Source: CAZTJA01 sp964613745 (GTDB lineage Bacteria; Desulfobacterota; Desulfomonilia; Desulfomonilales; Desulfomonilaceae). Taken from it: a DNA stretch of 13,065 bases. This document shows, one piece after another, positions 1 to 6,978 of the stretch. The translations under genes and the position numbers were made by a program. The stretch is taken from the NCBI GenBank assembly GCA_964613745.1, contig CAZTJA010000090.1, forward strand, positions 1 to 13,065, read 5' to 3'. The stretch's first letter is position 1. Every line of letters starts with the position of its first letter. The notes beneath the pieces are model-generated. The model made no database searches. It was given only the letters and a program-made list of their open reading frames with translations, and was not told where the DNA came from.

Positions 1-1400
1 GAATACTGCTGCAGGACGGCTACAGAGTCGCTCCGTTCAAGTCCCAGAACATGTCTTTAAACTCATTTGTGACAAGACAAGGTGGTGAAATGGGCAGAGC
101 GCAAGTCGTTCAGGCCCAAGCATGCAAGCTGGATCCTGACGTGAGGATGAACCCGATCCTGCTAAAGCCGAATACGGACACAGGTAGCCAGGTCATCGTA
201 AATGGTAAACCTGTGGGGAACATGGATGTTAAGGAATACGTCCACTATAAGCCCGAGGCGTTCGAAGCCGCAAAACGGGCATATGATTCTCTGGCCGGCG
301 AAAATGACGTGATGGTGATAGAGGGGGCCGGCAGTCCTGCTGAGATAAATCTGAAACACCACGACATCGTGAATATGCAGATGGCACGTTACGCTCATGC
401 CCCGGTGCTGCTGGTTGGAGACATTGACCGTGGCGGTGTATATGCTTCATTTGTCGGTACAATGGAGCTGCTGACGGAATGGGAAAGGGCGATTACCGCG
501 GGATTCATAGTCAACCGTTTTCGCGGCGATGCAGATCTCCTGAAGTCTGCTCATGATTATGTGCTGGGTCATACGGGCCGGCCTGTGCTCGGAGTTGTGC
601 CTTACTTCCATGATCTTGGATTACCCGAAGAAGATTCGGTGAGTTTCAAGAACGGACTTTGGGACGAAGTTTTGTCGGACAAGGATACCGTCAGGATAGC
701 AGTTATAGACCTTCCACATATATCGAATTTTACTGATTTCGATGCACTCAGAATTGAACCGGATGTTCAATTACAGATCATTAGGTCGGCAATGGATTTT
801 AATGCTCCTGATGCAGTAATTATACCCGGAAGCAAGAATACCATCGGCGATCTTGAATTTCTTAAGCGGAACGGTTTGGCAGATAAACTGCGGGAGTTGA
901 ATAACAAAGTCCCAATCATTGGCATTTGCGGAGGATTTCAGATGTTGGGTTCGGGAATAGCCGACCCGTACGCATTGGAAACGTCCGGAAAGACCGTCCC
1001 GGGATTAGGCTTGCTGGAAATCGTCACCCTGCTGGAAAAAGAAAAGACTCTGACTCGGATTGAAGCAAAGCACATTAAGTCGGGCCGACCGGTCTTTGGA
1101 TATGAAATTCATCATGGAATAAGCGACGGAACTAACTTTGAACCCGCAGTAATATCGGATGAAGGAAAATCGGACGGCGCTGTTTCCCCAAGCGGGATGG
1201 TTTGGGGAACATACATCCATGGGATCTTTGATTCGGATGATTTCAGGCGGTGGTTCATTAATGAACTCCGAGTTAGAAAGAATTTGGCGCCCCTTCCTAA
1301 ATCGGCGACGTACGATCTCGAATCTGCTCTGGACCGTTTGGCCGAGTCCGTGAGGAACAGCATACGTTTAAAAGATATTTATAAGCTAATGGGACTTTGA
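1..1400 (+). CDS. cbiP: Cobyric acid synthase CbiP (CobQ), 5'-truncated by window edge
   Basis: Glutamine-dependent amidotransferase that amidates the b, d, e and g side chains of adenosyl-cobyrinate a,c-diamide to cobyric acid in the cytoplasm. The reading frame is already open at base 3 and the first visible residues (ILLQDGYRVAPFKSQNMSLNS) are the conserved segment just after the N-terminal P-loop, so the Met at 51 is internal and about 20-30 residues, including the P-loop, lie left of the window. Visible: the EGAGSPAEINL segment and VGDIDRGGV of the ATP-dependent synthetase domain, then a C-terminal class I glutaminase domain with the nucleophile Cys in GICGGFQMLG (codon 927-929) and the His of GTYIHGIF (codon 1218-1220). 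The length of the visible part (465 residues) plus the missing start fits the family. The stop overlaps the cbiB start as TGATG. The assignment is very secure. Confidence 0.97.
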   Translation, partial: ILLQDGYRVAPFKSQNMSLNSFVTRQGGEMGRAQVVQAQACKLDPDVRMNPILLKPNTDTGSQVIVNGKPVGNMDVKEYVHYKPEAFEAAKRAYDSLAGENDVMVIEGAGSPAEINLKHHDIVNMQMARYAHAPVLLVGDIDRGGVYASFVGTMELLTEWERAITAGFIVNRFRGDADLLKSAHDYVLGHTGRPVLGVVPYFHDLGLPEEDSVSFKNGLWDEVLSDKDTVRIAVIDLPHISNFTDFDALRIEPDVQLQIIRSAMDFNAPDAVIIPGSKNTIGDLEFLKRNGLADKLRELNNKVPIIGICGGFQMLGSGIADPYALETSGKTVPGLGLLEIVTLLEKEKTLTRIEAKHIKSGRPVFGYEIHHGISDGTNFEPAVISDEGKSDGAVSPSGMVWGTYIHGIFDSDDFRRWFINELRVRKNLAPLPKSATYDLESALDRLAESVRNSIRLKDIYKLMGL

Positions 1401-2353
1401 TGGGCATAGAATTCCAAATCGTCATAGCGATTCTGTTGGATTTGATTGCCGGTGACCCAAAATGGATGCCTCATCCGGTAAGGCTCATTGGCAACTTTGC
1501 CGTTTGGTTGGAAACGCCGGCTCGCAAGTTTTTTCCGGAGTCGCCCAAACAGGCAGGATTGGCAACCGCGATAATAGTAATCGGATTTACGGCTGCAGGT
1601 ACGGCTCTGGTTTTGTTTATTGCCGAGAGCATCCATCCATATATACGAGACCTGGCTTCCATTTATCTGCTGTACTCGGGCCTGGCGATCGGTGACATGA
1701 TTCAGCACAGCGCAAATGTATATGCCGCACTGAATGAAGGCAACCTCCAGGAGGCCCGCTATAGGGTCGGGATGATCTGTGGCCGTGATGTCGACAGCCT
1801 CGATGTTTCAGGGGTGAGCCGAGCGGCAGTCGAGAGCGTTGCTGAAAACCTTGTTGACGGTGTTACGGCTCCTTTGTTTTACGGAATCCTTTTTGGTCCT
1901 GTGGGGATGTTTGTTTACAAGGCCATGAATACTCTGGATTCCACGTTCGGCTATAAAAACGAGAGATATCTGGAATTCGGTTGGGCTTCAGCCAAAATTG
2001 ACGATGCGGCAAATTTCATTCCAGCACGTCTCACAGGACTGCTCGTGCCCGTTGCGGCATTTTTTACAGGCTCGAGGTGGATGGATTCGTTCCAGGTTTT
2101 TTTCCGGGATCGCAGAAATCACACCAGCCCCAACGCAGGACACACGGAAGCGGCCATGGCGGGTGCTCTTGGGGTGAGGCTCGGCGGGACGAGTTACTAT
2201 CACGGCACGATTTCCGAGAAGCCCACCATCGGTGATCCAATTGATCCGATCAGACCGGATCACATTTTGACTGCGAATCGTCTCTTTCTCGTTGCAGCGC
2301 TTGTGTTCACCGGGTTCATTTTTCTGGCAATGAAGGTTTTTTCTAATGGGTGA
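1400..2353 (+). CDS. cbiB: Adenosylcobinamide-phosphate synthase CbiB (CobD)
   Basis: Integral membrane enzyme that condenses cobyric acid with (R)-1-aminopropan-2-ol or its phosphate to make (adenosyl)cobinamide (phosphate). The 317-residue length is typical. Family motifs in order: LLDLIAGDPKWMPHPVR near residues 12-28, the GRDVDSLD and SRAAVESVAENLVDGVTAP block at about 128-158, KAMNTLDSTFGYKN at 174-187, and SPNAGHTEAAMAGALGVRLGG at 243-263. Hydrophobic stretches at about 5-15, 53-75, 160-173, 212-222 and 296-311 are consistent with membrane segments. The ATG at 1400 overlaps the cbiP stop (TGATG), so translation is probably coupled; a TTG one codon upstream (1397) is a less likely start. 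It sits next to cbiP, the enzyme for the preceding step. Confidence 0.97.
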   Translation: MGIEFQIVIAILLDLIAGDPKWMPHPVRLIGNFAVWLETPARKFFPESPKQAGLATAIIVIGFTAAGTALVLFIAESIHPYIRDLASIYLLYSGLAIGDMIQHSANVYAALNEGNLQEARYRVGMICGRDVDSLDVSGVSRAAVESVAENLVDGVTAPLFYGILFGPVGMFVYKAMNTLDSTFGYKNERYLEFGWASAKIDDAANFIPARLTGLLVPVAAFFTGSRWMDSFQVFFRDRRNHTSPNAGHTEAAMAGALGVRLGGTSYYHGTISEKPTIGDPIDPIRPDHILTANRLFLVAALVFTGFIFLAMKVFSNG

Positions 2354-3728
2354 ATTTCCTCGTTTAGTTGTTGCAGGCACAAATAGCGGAGTCGGTAAAA
2401 CCACAATCACTCTGGCTGTTGTAGCCGCCTTCAAACGACGAGGCTTGAAGGTTCAAACGTTCAAGGTGGGACCGGATTACCTGGATCCGACCTACCTGTC
2501 GATAGCCTCCGAGAGACCATGTTTTAATCTCGATAGCTGGATGACGGACACCGACTACATTCAAGTGCTTTTTTGTCAGGAAGCTGCAGAGGCGGACATT
2601 TCGATCATCGAAGGCGTAATGGGCCTTTTTGACGGAAGCGATCCCGTTACTCGAGCCGGCAGCACTTCGGAAGTGGCGGCGAAACTGAAATCCCCGGTAT
2701 TGCTGATAGTGAACACTCACGGGATGGCGAAAAGTATTGCCGCTCTTGTGAAGGGATTCTCGGAATTTGATCCGGAAGTGAAGATTTCAGGTGTCATTGC
2801 CAACCGATGCGGGACACCAAGGCATGTAGAATGGATGCGCAATTCCTTAACGGCTTTTGATCTCCCCGGTATTTCGGCGTCCTTTCCTCGGGAGGTCTTT
2901 CCCCCGCTGCCCAGCAGACATTTGGGTTTGGTGACGGCAGATCGTCAGAGCTTCAGCGTGGAAATACTCGACAAAATGGCGAACATTGTTGAGGAGCATG
3001 CAGATCTGGACGCGATTGTAGAGATTGCCCGGTCTGCGGAACCGCTACATGTTCCAGGAAGAGTTCGAGTCACAAACGCGACTATATCTAAGGTTCGATT
3101 GGGAATTGCTCGGGATGAGGCTTTCCACTTTTACTATCCGGATAACCTTGGGATGCTGAAAAGCAACGGATGTGAACTTATTGAATTTTCTCCCATACGA
3201 GATGAAGAGCTTCCGCCGGATCTTGCCGGCATTTACTTGGGAGGCGGCTATCCGGAAGAGTATGCAGCGGAACTCTCGCAGAATGAATCGATGATCAGGG
3301 AAATCCGGAAGTTTGCGGAATCGGACAAACCGATTTATGCGGAATGTGGAGGTCTCATGTATTTGTCCGACGGCATCGAATTACGTGATGGCCGGTATTT
3401 TCCGATGACGGGCATATTTCCCGTAAAAACGAGGATGCTGGAAAAACTCAAGTCGCTCGGGTACGTTGAAATAGTTCTCGGGTGCGATTCGATTCTCGGG
3501 AAAACAGGGGCTATTTTAAGAGGACATGAATTCCACTACTCGGAAATTCAATCCGGACAGAGCTTAAACGGAACATGGTGTAGCGCATACAACATGCGCT
3601 ACCGACGTTCGGACCACGTCGTTGAAGAAGGCTTTCAGAAGGGTCGGATATTAGCGACGTATGTTCATGCGCATTTTGCTTCAAATCCTGAAGCGGCACG
3701 ACATTTTGTCCAACAATGTAGATCATGA
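2346..3728 (+). CDS. cbiA: Cobyrinate a,c-diamide synthase CbiA (CobB family)
   Basis: ATP- and glutamine-dependent amidation of the a and c acetate side chains of Co-cobyrinate. At 460 residues it is full length. The N-terminal synthetase domain carries the P-loop GTNSGVGKTT (residues 11-20), KVGPDYLDPTYL (40-51) and EGVMGLFDG (89-97). The C-terminal glutaminase domain carries the nucleophile Cys334 in YAECGGLMYLSDG, the GGGYPEEYA segment (299-307) and the His of ATYVHAHFASNP (His441). The start overlaps the 3' end of cbiB by 8 bp, with GAAGG at 2332-2336 as a plausible ribosome binding site. It is paralogous to the upstream CbiP; the VGPDY motif and the single YAECGG active site separate CbiA from CbiP and from BioD-like proteins. 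Confidence 0.97.
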   Translation: MGEFPRLVVAGTNSGVGKTTITLAVVAAFKRRGLKVQTFKVGPDYLDPTYLSIASERPCFNLDSWMTDTDYIQVLFCQEAAEADISIIEGVMGLFDGSDPVTRAGSTSEVAAKLKSPVLLIVNTHGMAKSIAALVKGFSEFDPEVKISGVIANRCGTPRHVEWMRNSLTAFDLPGISASFPREVFPPLPSRHLGLVTADRQSFSVEILDKMANIVEEHADLDAIVEIARSAEPLHVPGRVRVTNATISKVRLGIARDEAFHFYYPDNLGMLKSNGCELIEFSPIRDEELPPDLAGIYLGGGYPEEYAAELSQNESMIREIRKFAESDKPIYAECGGLMYLSDGIELRDGRYFPMTGIFPVKTRMLEKLKSLGYVEIVLGCDSILGKTGAILRGHEFHYSEIQSGQSLNGTWCSAYNMRYRRSDHVVEEGFQKGRILATYVHAHFASNPEAARHFVQQCRS

Positions 3729-3743
3729 TTGGTTGGTGATTAG

Positions 3744-4442
3744 ATGAATGAGGTATCGTCCTGCGGCAGTAATATAAGGCGCCCCCTTGTGTATGACCTA
3801 TATGACAAGCCCATGAGCGGTGAAGCCATTGAATCACGGTCTTTCGAGCTGATTGATCGGGAAGCGGCGAAACATGATTTTACTCCTGAACAATGGAACG
3901 TTGTCAGGAGGATGATCCATACGACAGCGGATTTCGCGATGGCCGATTTGGTGCGATTTTCCGATGATGCAGTTTCCGCCGGCATACGGGCACTCAGGAG
4001 CGGCGCTTATATTTATGCGGATTCAAACATGATAAGGTCAGGATTGTCCATGGCGCGGCTGACAGGCTTGAATGCGGGCTATGGACCGGATAGGCTCCTC
4101 TGTCATGTTGCCGATGCAGACGTGGTCGCAAGTGCCTCTTCAAATGGCTTGCCGCGGTCCCTCTATGCAGTCCGCAAAGCTCAAGACCATCTTGACGGCG
4201 GAATCGCCGTTTTCGGGAATGCTCCCGTCGCTCTCTTGGAATTGAACCGAATGATTATAGAGGACGGGCTGCGGCCTGCTCTTGTTGTTGCCATGCCGGT
4301 GGGCTTTGTTCACGTTGTTGAAAGCAAGACGGAACTGATGGGGTGCGGGGTTCCGTATATAGCAATTGAAGGACGAAGGGGCGGCAGTCCGCTGGCGGTT
4401 AGCGTTATTCATGCACTCTGTAGTGTGGCTGCTTCGCTGTGA
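3744..4442 (+). CDS. cbiC: Cobalt-precorrin-8 methylmutase CbiC (CobH family)
   Basis: Moves the C11 methyl group to C12 of cobalt-precorrin-8 to give cobyrinic acid; no cofactor is needed. The 232-residue length is close to the family norm. The putative catalytic His is His59 in VRRMIHTTADFAMADLV; MSGEAIESRSFELID (residues 24-38) and the C-terminal GVPYIAIEGRRGGSPLAVSV region are the other CbiC/CobH hallmarks. It begins 15 bp after cbiA with only a weak upstream purine run (GGTGAT). It is followed by the longest spacer in the window, so it may end the first block of the cluster. The protein is soluble and expected to act as a dimer; that is family knowledge and not visible here. Confidence 0.96.
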   Translation: MNEVSSCGSNIRRPLVYDLYDKPMSGEAIESRSFELIDREAAKHDFTPEQWNVVRRMIHTTADFAMADLVRFSDDAVSAGIRALRSGAYIYADSNMIRSGLSMARLTGLNAGYGPDRLLCHVADADVVASASSNGLPRSLYAVRKAQDHLDGGIAVFGNAPVALLELNRMIIEDGLRPALVVAMPVGFVHVVESKTELMGCGVPYIAIEGRRGGSPLAVSVIHALCSVAASL

Positions 4443-4507
4443 TCGATAGGACATCATCCATAATTAAGTTTAATGCAAATTTAGGCCTCTAACGAAAGGA
4501 CGCATAA
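4443..4507 (+). other. 65-bp intergenic spacer between cbiC and cbiX
   Basis: This is the longest non-coding interval in the window and is noticeably AT-rich at 4461-4482. No hairpin followed by a T-run (terminator) is visible, and no convincing -35/-10 pair at proper spacing was found. It ends in an AAAGGA ribosome binding site (4495-4500) for cbiX. It could hold a weak internal promoter separating cbiPBAC from cbiX onward, but that is speculation. Confidence 0.5.
4495..4500 (+). promoter_or_regulatory. Ribosome binding site deciding the TTG start of cbiX
   Basis: AAAGGA lies 7 nt before the TTG at 4508. No ATG lies in frame between this site and the conserved IILLGHGSR motif of CbiX, so the site supports TTG initiation. 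Confidence 0.65.
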
Positions 4508-5141
4508 TTGGGAACTCCTAACAAGACTGCAATCATTTTATTGGGCCACGGGAGTCGTGTTCCGGATGCGGGAAGGCACATGGAAAAAGTTGCTGACGGC
4601 CTCCGAGGAAAATACGGCTATGAAATGGTTGAAATTTGTTACATGTCCAGGCTGGGACCTCATTATCCGGAGACTTTCAGGAGATGTGTGGCTCAAGGAG
4701 CCGTGGATATTATGGTGATACCGTATTTTCTCCATGACGGCTTGCACCTGGTTCTCGATGTGCCTGAAATGATGCAGGAAGTTGCTGACGAATTTCCTGG
4801 AGTGCGGGTCGTCCTCGGGAAGAATTTGGGTTTCGACGAGGTGCTGGTTGATCTTGTGGAGCGGAGGATCTCCACGTCCAGGGGGTTCAGCGATGTTCGG
4901 GAGATTGAACTACCTCCAAAGGAAAAATACCCTATCCCACCTGGGCAGTATGAGTTTGTGCCCATGGATCCGGAAGAGGCGAAGGAATACCGGGTCCGGA
5001 ATGGGCATNNNNNNNNNNNNNNNNNNNNNNNNNNNNNNNNNNNNNNNNNNNNNNNNNNNNNNNNNNNNNNNNNNNNNNNNNNNNNNNNNNNNNNNNNNNN
5101 NNNNNNNNGCGGATGACTCGAATTCAACGGCGGACGAATGA
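4508..5141 (+). CDS. cbiX: Sirohydrochlorin cobaltochelatase CbiX, interrupted by assembly gap
   Basis: Inserts Co2+ into sirohydrochlorin, the committing step of the anaerobic pathway. Residues 8-17 (AIILLGHGSR) carry His14; a second His cluster is FLHDGLHLVLDVP (His76, His80). These match the two metal-handling histidines of class II chelatases of the CbiX/SirB type. The catalytic module ends near residue 125 and is followed by a proline- and charge-rich extension that reaches NGH at 5008, where a 100-N gap begins. After the gap the likely continuation is in the frame starting at 5109, giving a short acidic tail (ADDSNSTADE) and a TGA at 5139-5141. Taken literally, the 100-N length would put the gene out of frame and stop it at 5116. 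The start is TTG with a good ribosome binding site. Its position just before the cobalt importer suits a cobalt, not iron or nickel, chelatase. Confidence 0.9.
5009..5108. other. Assembly gap of exactly 100 N
   Basis: A run of exactly 100 Ns, the conventional placeholder for a gap of unknown size, lies inside the 3' part of cbiX. The last codon before it is CAT (His) in the cbiX frame. Because 100 is not a multiple of three, the flanking frames (ending at 5008 and resuming at 5109) cannot both be cbiX unless the real length differs. Confidence 0.98.
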
Positions 5142-5143
5142 GG
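5140..5143 (+). promoter_or_regulatory. Ribosome binding site deciding the start of cbiM
   Basis: GAGG overlaps the cbiX stop and sits 6 nt before the ATG at 5150. The ATG at 5138 has nothing comparable visible upstream, although the nearby gap limits what can be seen, so the 5150 start is preferred. Confidence 0.55.
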
Positions 5144-5149
5144 TCTGAC

Positions 5150-5890
5150 ATGAACAGGTGGGAAATCATACTCGGTCTTGCTGTGTTGTGCATCATGGTC
5201 CCAAGTCGGGCCGCAGCCATGCATGTATCCGAAGGAATATTGCCTCTCCAGTGGGCTGTTTTCTGGTTTGTTCTGACCATACCTTTTCTGTTCCTTGGAT
5301 TACGGAAGATCCGGATCAGATCGGAATCGGAACCACATTTCAAGGCTTTGATCGGTCTTGTCGGCGCAGCCGTGTTCATCATTTCCTGTATGCCCATCCC
5401 GGTTCCCACAGCGGGAACCTGTTCGCACCCGTGTGGAACGGGAATGGCTGCTATTCTCATCGGACCCATGCCCACAACGGTGATCGCAAGCGTGGCGCTT
5501 ACCCTTCAGGCTTTGTTTTTGGCCCATGGCGGTTTGACAACTCTTGGAGCAAATATATTTTCCATGGGAGTGGTCGGGGCATTTTCGGGCTATGGGGTTT
5601 TTCTGCTTTTAAGAAAATTGGGTACAGGTATTTTCATTGCAGCTTTTGGAGCCGGCCTCATTTCGGATTGGATGACGTATTTGGCTACGGCCTTCACGTT
5701 ATCGACCGCTCTGCAGGCTGATGGTAATTGGCTAACCATGTTCGTGTCCATTCTGCTGGCTTTTGTGCCCACGCAATTGCCGCTGGGAATACTTGAAGGT
5801 TTCATTGCTGCAGGCGCATACACGTTCGTGCACGCGAGACGGCCCGAATTCTTCGGAGTCCCTCGATCAGGAACTCTGCCGACAAAGTGA
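5150..5890 (+). CDS. cbiM: Cobalt ECF transporter substrate-specificity component CbiM
   Basis: Membrane S-component that binds Co2+ and hands it through the CbiQ/CbiO energy-coupling module. Starting at 5150 (246 residues), a signal-peptide-like N-terminus (MNRWE, a hydrophobic core, then SRAAA) precedes Met24-His25 of MHVSEGILP. In CbiM/NikM proteins the processed N-terminal Met-His takes part in metal binding, so cleavage after Ala23 is predicted. The second metal motif, GTCSHPCGTG, is of the CbiM (cobalt) style. About six further hydrophobic segments follow, including LTLQALFLAHGGLTTLGANIFSMG (only its pattern matters here). An alternative in-frame ATG at 5138 overlaps the cbiX stop and adds four residues. 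Location in a cobalamin cluster favours cobalt over nickel. Confidence 0.95.
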   Translation: MNRWEIILGLAVLCIMVPSRAAAMHVSEGILPLQWAVFWFVLTIPFLFLGLRKIRIRSESEPHFKALIGLVGAAVFIISCMPIPVPTAGTCSHPCGTGMAAILIGPMPTTVIASVALTLQALFLAHGGLTTLGANIFSMGVVGAFSGYGVFLLLRKLGTGIFIAAFGAGLISDWMTYLATAFTLSTALQADGNWLTMFVSILLAFVPTQLPLGILEGFIAAGAYTFVHARRPEFFGVPRSGTLPTK

Positions 5891-5898
5891 GGAGGAGA
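5891..5898 (+). promoter_or_regulatory. Strong ribosome binding site for cbiN
   Basis: GGAGGAGA lies directly after the cbiM stop and just before the ATG at 5901. It fixes the cbiN start even though the frame is open much further upstream, to 5763, inside cbiM. Confidence 0.8.
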
Positions 5899-5900
5899 TC

Positions 5901-6209
5901 ATGCCGGGGCGTAGACTGAGCAAAACAATCGTCTTTTCTCTAATTGTAATAATATTTGGGATAGGTACATCGATAATGTTTTACAAACCCGGCGCCGAAT
6001 GGTCGGGAGTAGACGAATCCGTTGTAGAGAAGTTTGCAGAGCAGGCAGGACGCGCGCCATGGGAGCCGTTCATCAACACTGATAAAGGTGATCTACTGTT
6101 GTTTGTTTTCCTGCTAGCAGGGGTCATTGGAGGTTTCGTTGCCGGCTACTATTTTAGAGGTTTGTTTCCGCCACGGACGGAAGTTTTGCGGGAAGTAAAG
6201 AATGTTTGA
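5901..6209 (+). CDS. cbiN: Cobalt ECF transporter small subunit CbiN
   Basis: A 102-residue protein with two membrane segments (about residues 9-28 and 65-84) flanking an extracytoplasmic loop of about 35 residues, the topology of CbiN. The loop carries GAEWSGVDESVVEKFAEQAG and PWEPFI, and the second helix GDLLLFVFLLAGVIGGFVAGYYFRGLF belongs to the CbiN-like pattern. CbiN assists CbiM in cobalt capture and is specific to cobalt rather than many nickel ECF systems. The start is fixed by a strong Shine-Dalgarno; the longer open frame from 5763 overlaps cbiM and is not used. The stop overlaps the cbiQ start by 8 bp. Identification rests on topology, position between cbiM and cbiQ, and loop/TM2 pattern, since the family is weakly conserved. 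Confidence 0.88.
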   Translation: MPGRRLSKTIVFSLIVIIFGIGTSIMFYKPGAEWSGVDESVVEKFAEQAGRAPWEPFINTDKGDLLLFVFLLAGVIGGFVAGYYFRGLFPPRTEVLREVKNV

Positions 6210-6978
6210 TCTTTTTTCCGATATATTTGCCTGCAGAGACAACGCTCTCACCAGGTTGGACCCTCGAATAAAAATAATACTTGCATCGGCTCTGATCCTC
6301 ATTTGTATCACTTCTGAAACGGTGATCATCCCGCTTTTCATATTTATATCAAGCGTGTTGATCATGAAAGCGATCCGTATTCCGATGCGGCTGTTGATTA
6401 TGAGGTTTGCCGCTCCGTTTGGGATGGTTTTGGTGCTGGTGGTTCTCCAGACATTTCTTACGGGAAAAACAACTTTTTGGGCATGGAGTTTCTTAGGTAT
6501 TTCGTTTTCGGCAACTCAGGAAGGATTGTCCAGGGGAATCGTGCTGGGTTCCAGGGTTTTGGGATCTGTGAGCGTGATGTTTTTGCTCAGTTCGGCAACT
6601 CCTGCGTACAAGATATTTCATGCTCTGAGGTGGTTCAGAATACCCGAATCCTGGGTTGAAATAGCTCTTCTCATTTATCGATACATTTTTACTCTTTTGG
6701 ATCAGACCGCCGATACGGCAGCAGCTCAAAAGGTGAGGCTCGGCTATTCGAACCTAAGGCTGTCATTCGCTTCCATGGGTGTATTGACGGGATCCGTTGT
6801 AACGAGATCAATCGACCAGGCGATGCGAACGCATGAGGCCATGACGCTCAGGGGCTATAATGGAAAATTTCCATTTGGTCCCATGTACGAGGTGCCGAGG
6901 CGACAGTGGATATTGCCTGCGATATTGCTGCCGATTTTGATCTCAATCCATGTTTTCACGGAATGGTGGCTGAGGTGA
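6202..6978 (+). CDS. cbiQ: Cobalt ECF transporter transmembrane component CbiQ
   Basis: T-component of the cobalt importer, coupling ATP hydrolysis by CbiO to the S-component CbiM. It has 258 residues, within the family range. The N-terminal cytosolic LTRLDPRIKI motif (residues 16-25) leads into several hydrophobic segments (about 24-37, 41-57, 70-86, 113-130, 236-250). The cytoplasmic coupling motif is visible as EAMTLRGYNG (212-221), the AxxxRG-type signature that contacts the ATPase. Overlaps with cbiN (8 bp) and cbiO (about 16 bp) suggest coupled synthesis. A GGGAAG at 6190-6195 is a reasonable ribosome binding site. Confidence 0.95.
   Translation: MFDLFSDIFACRDNALTRLDPRIKIILASALILICITSETVIIPLFIFISSVLIMKAIRIPMRLLIMRFAAPFGMVLVLVVLQTFLTGKTTFWAWSFLGISFSATQEGLSRGIVLGSRVLGSVSVMFLLSSATPAYKIFHALRWFRIPESWVEIALLIYRYIFTLLDQTADTAAAQKVRLGYSNLRLSFASMGVLTGSVVTRSIDQAMRTHEAMTLRGYNGKFPFGPMYEVPRRQWILPAILLPILISIHVFTEWWLR

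Noticed and set aside
4443..4507. Terminator or cobalamin riboswitch in the cbiC-cbiX spacer
   Set aside because: There is no GC-rich hairpin with T-run, and 65 bp is far too short for a B12 riboswitch (about 200 nt); no B12-box-like sequence was recognised.
4693..5475. Minus-strand open frame across the N gap
   Set aside because: It is open partly because the Ns contain no stops; it is antisense to cbiX and cbiM and has no domain.
5763..5900. Upstream extension of cbiN starting inside cbiM
   Set aside because: It would overlap the CbiM C-terminus by about 130 bp, has no family similarity, and a strong ribosome binding site marks the ATG at 5901 instead.
6906..6962. Earlier ATG for cbiO at 6906
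   Set aside because: The added residues are the out-of-frame reading of the CbiQ C-terminus and do not resemble an ABC ATPase N-terminus.
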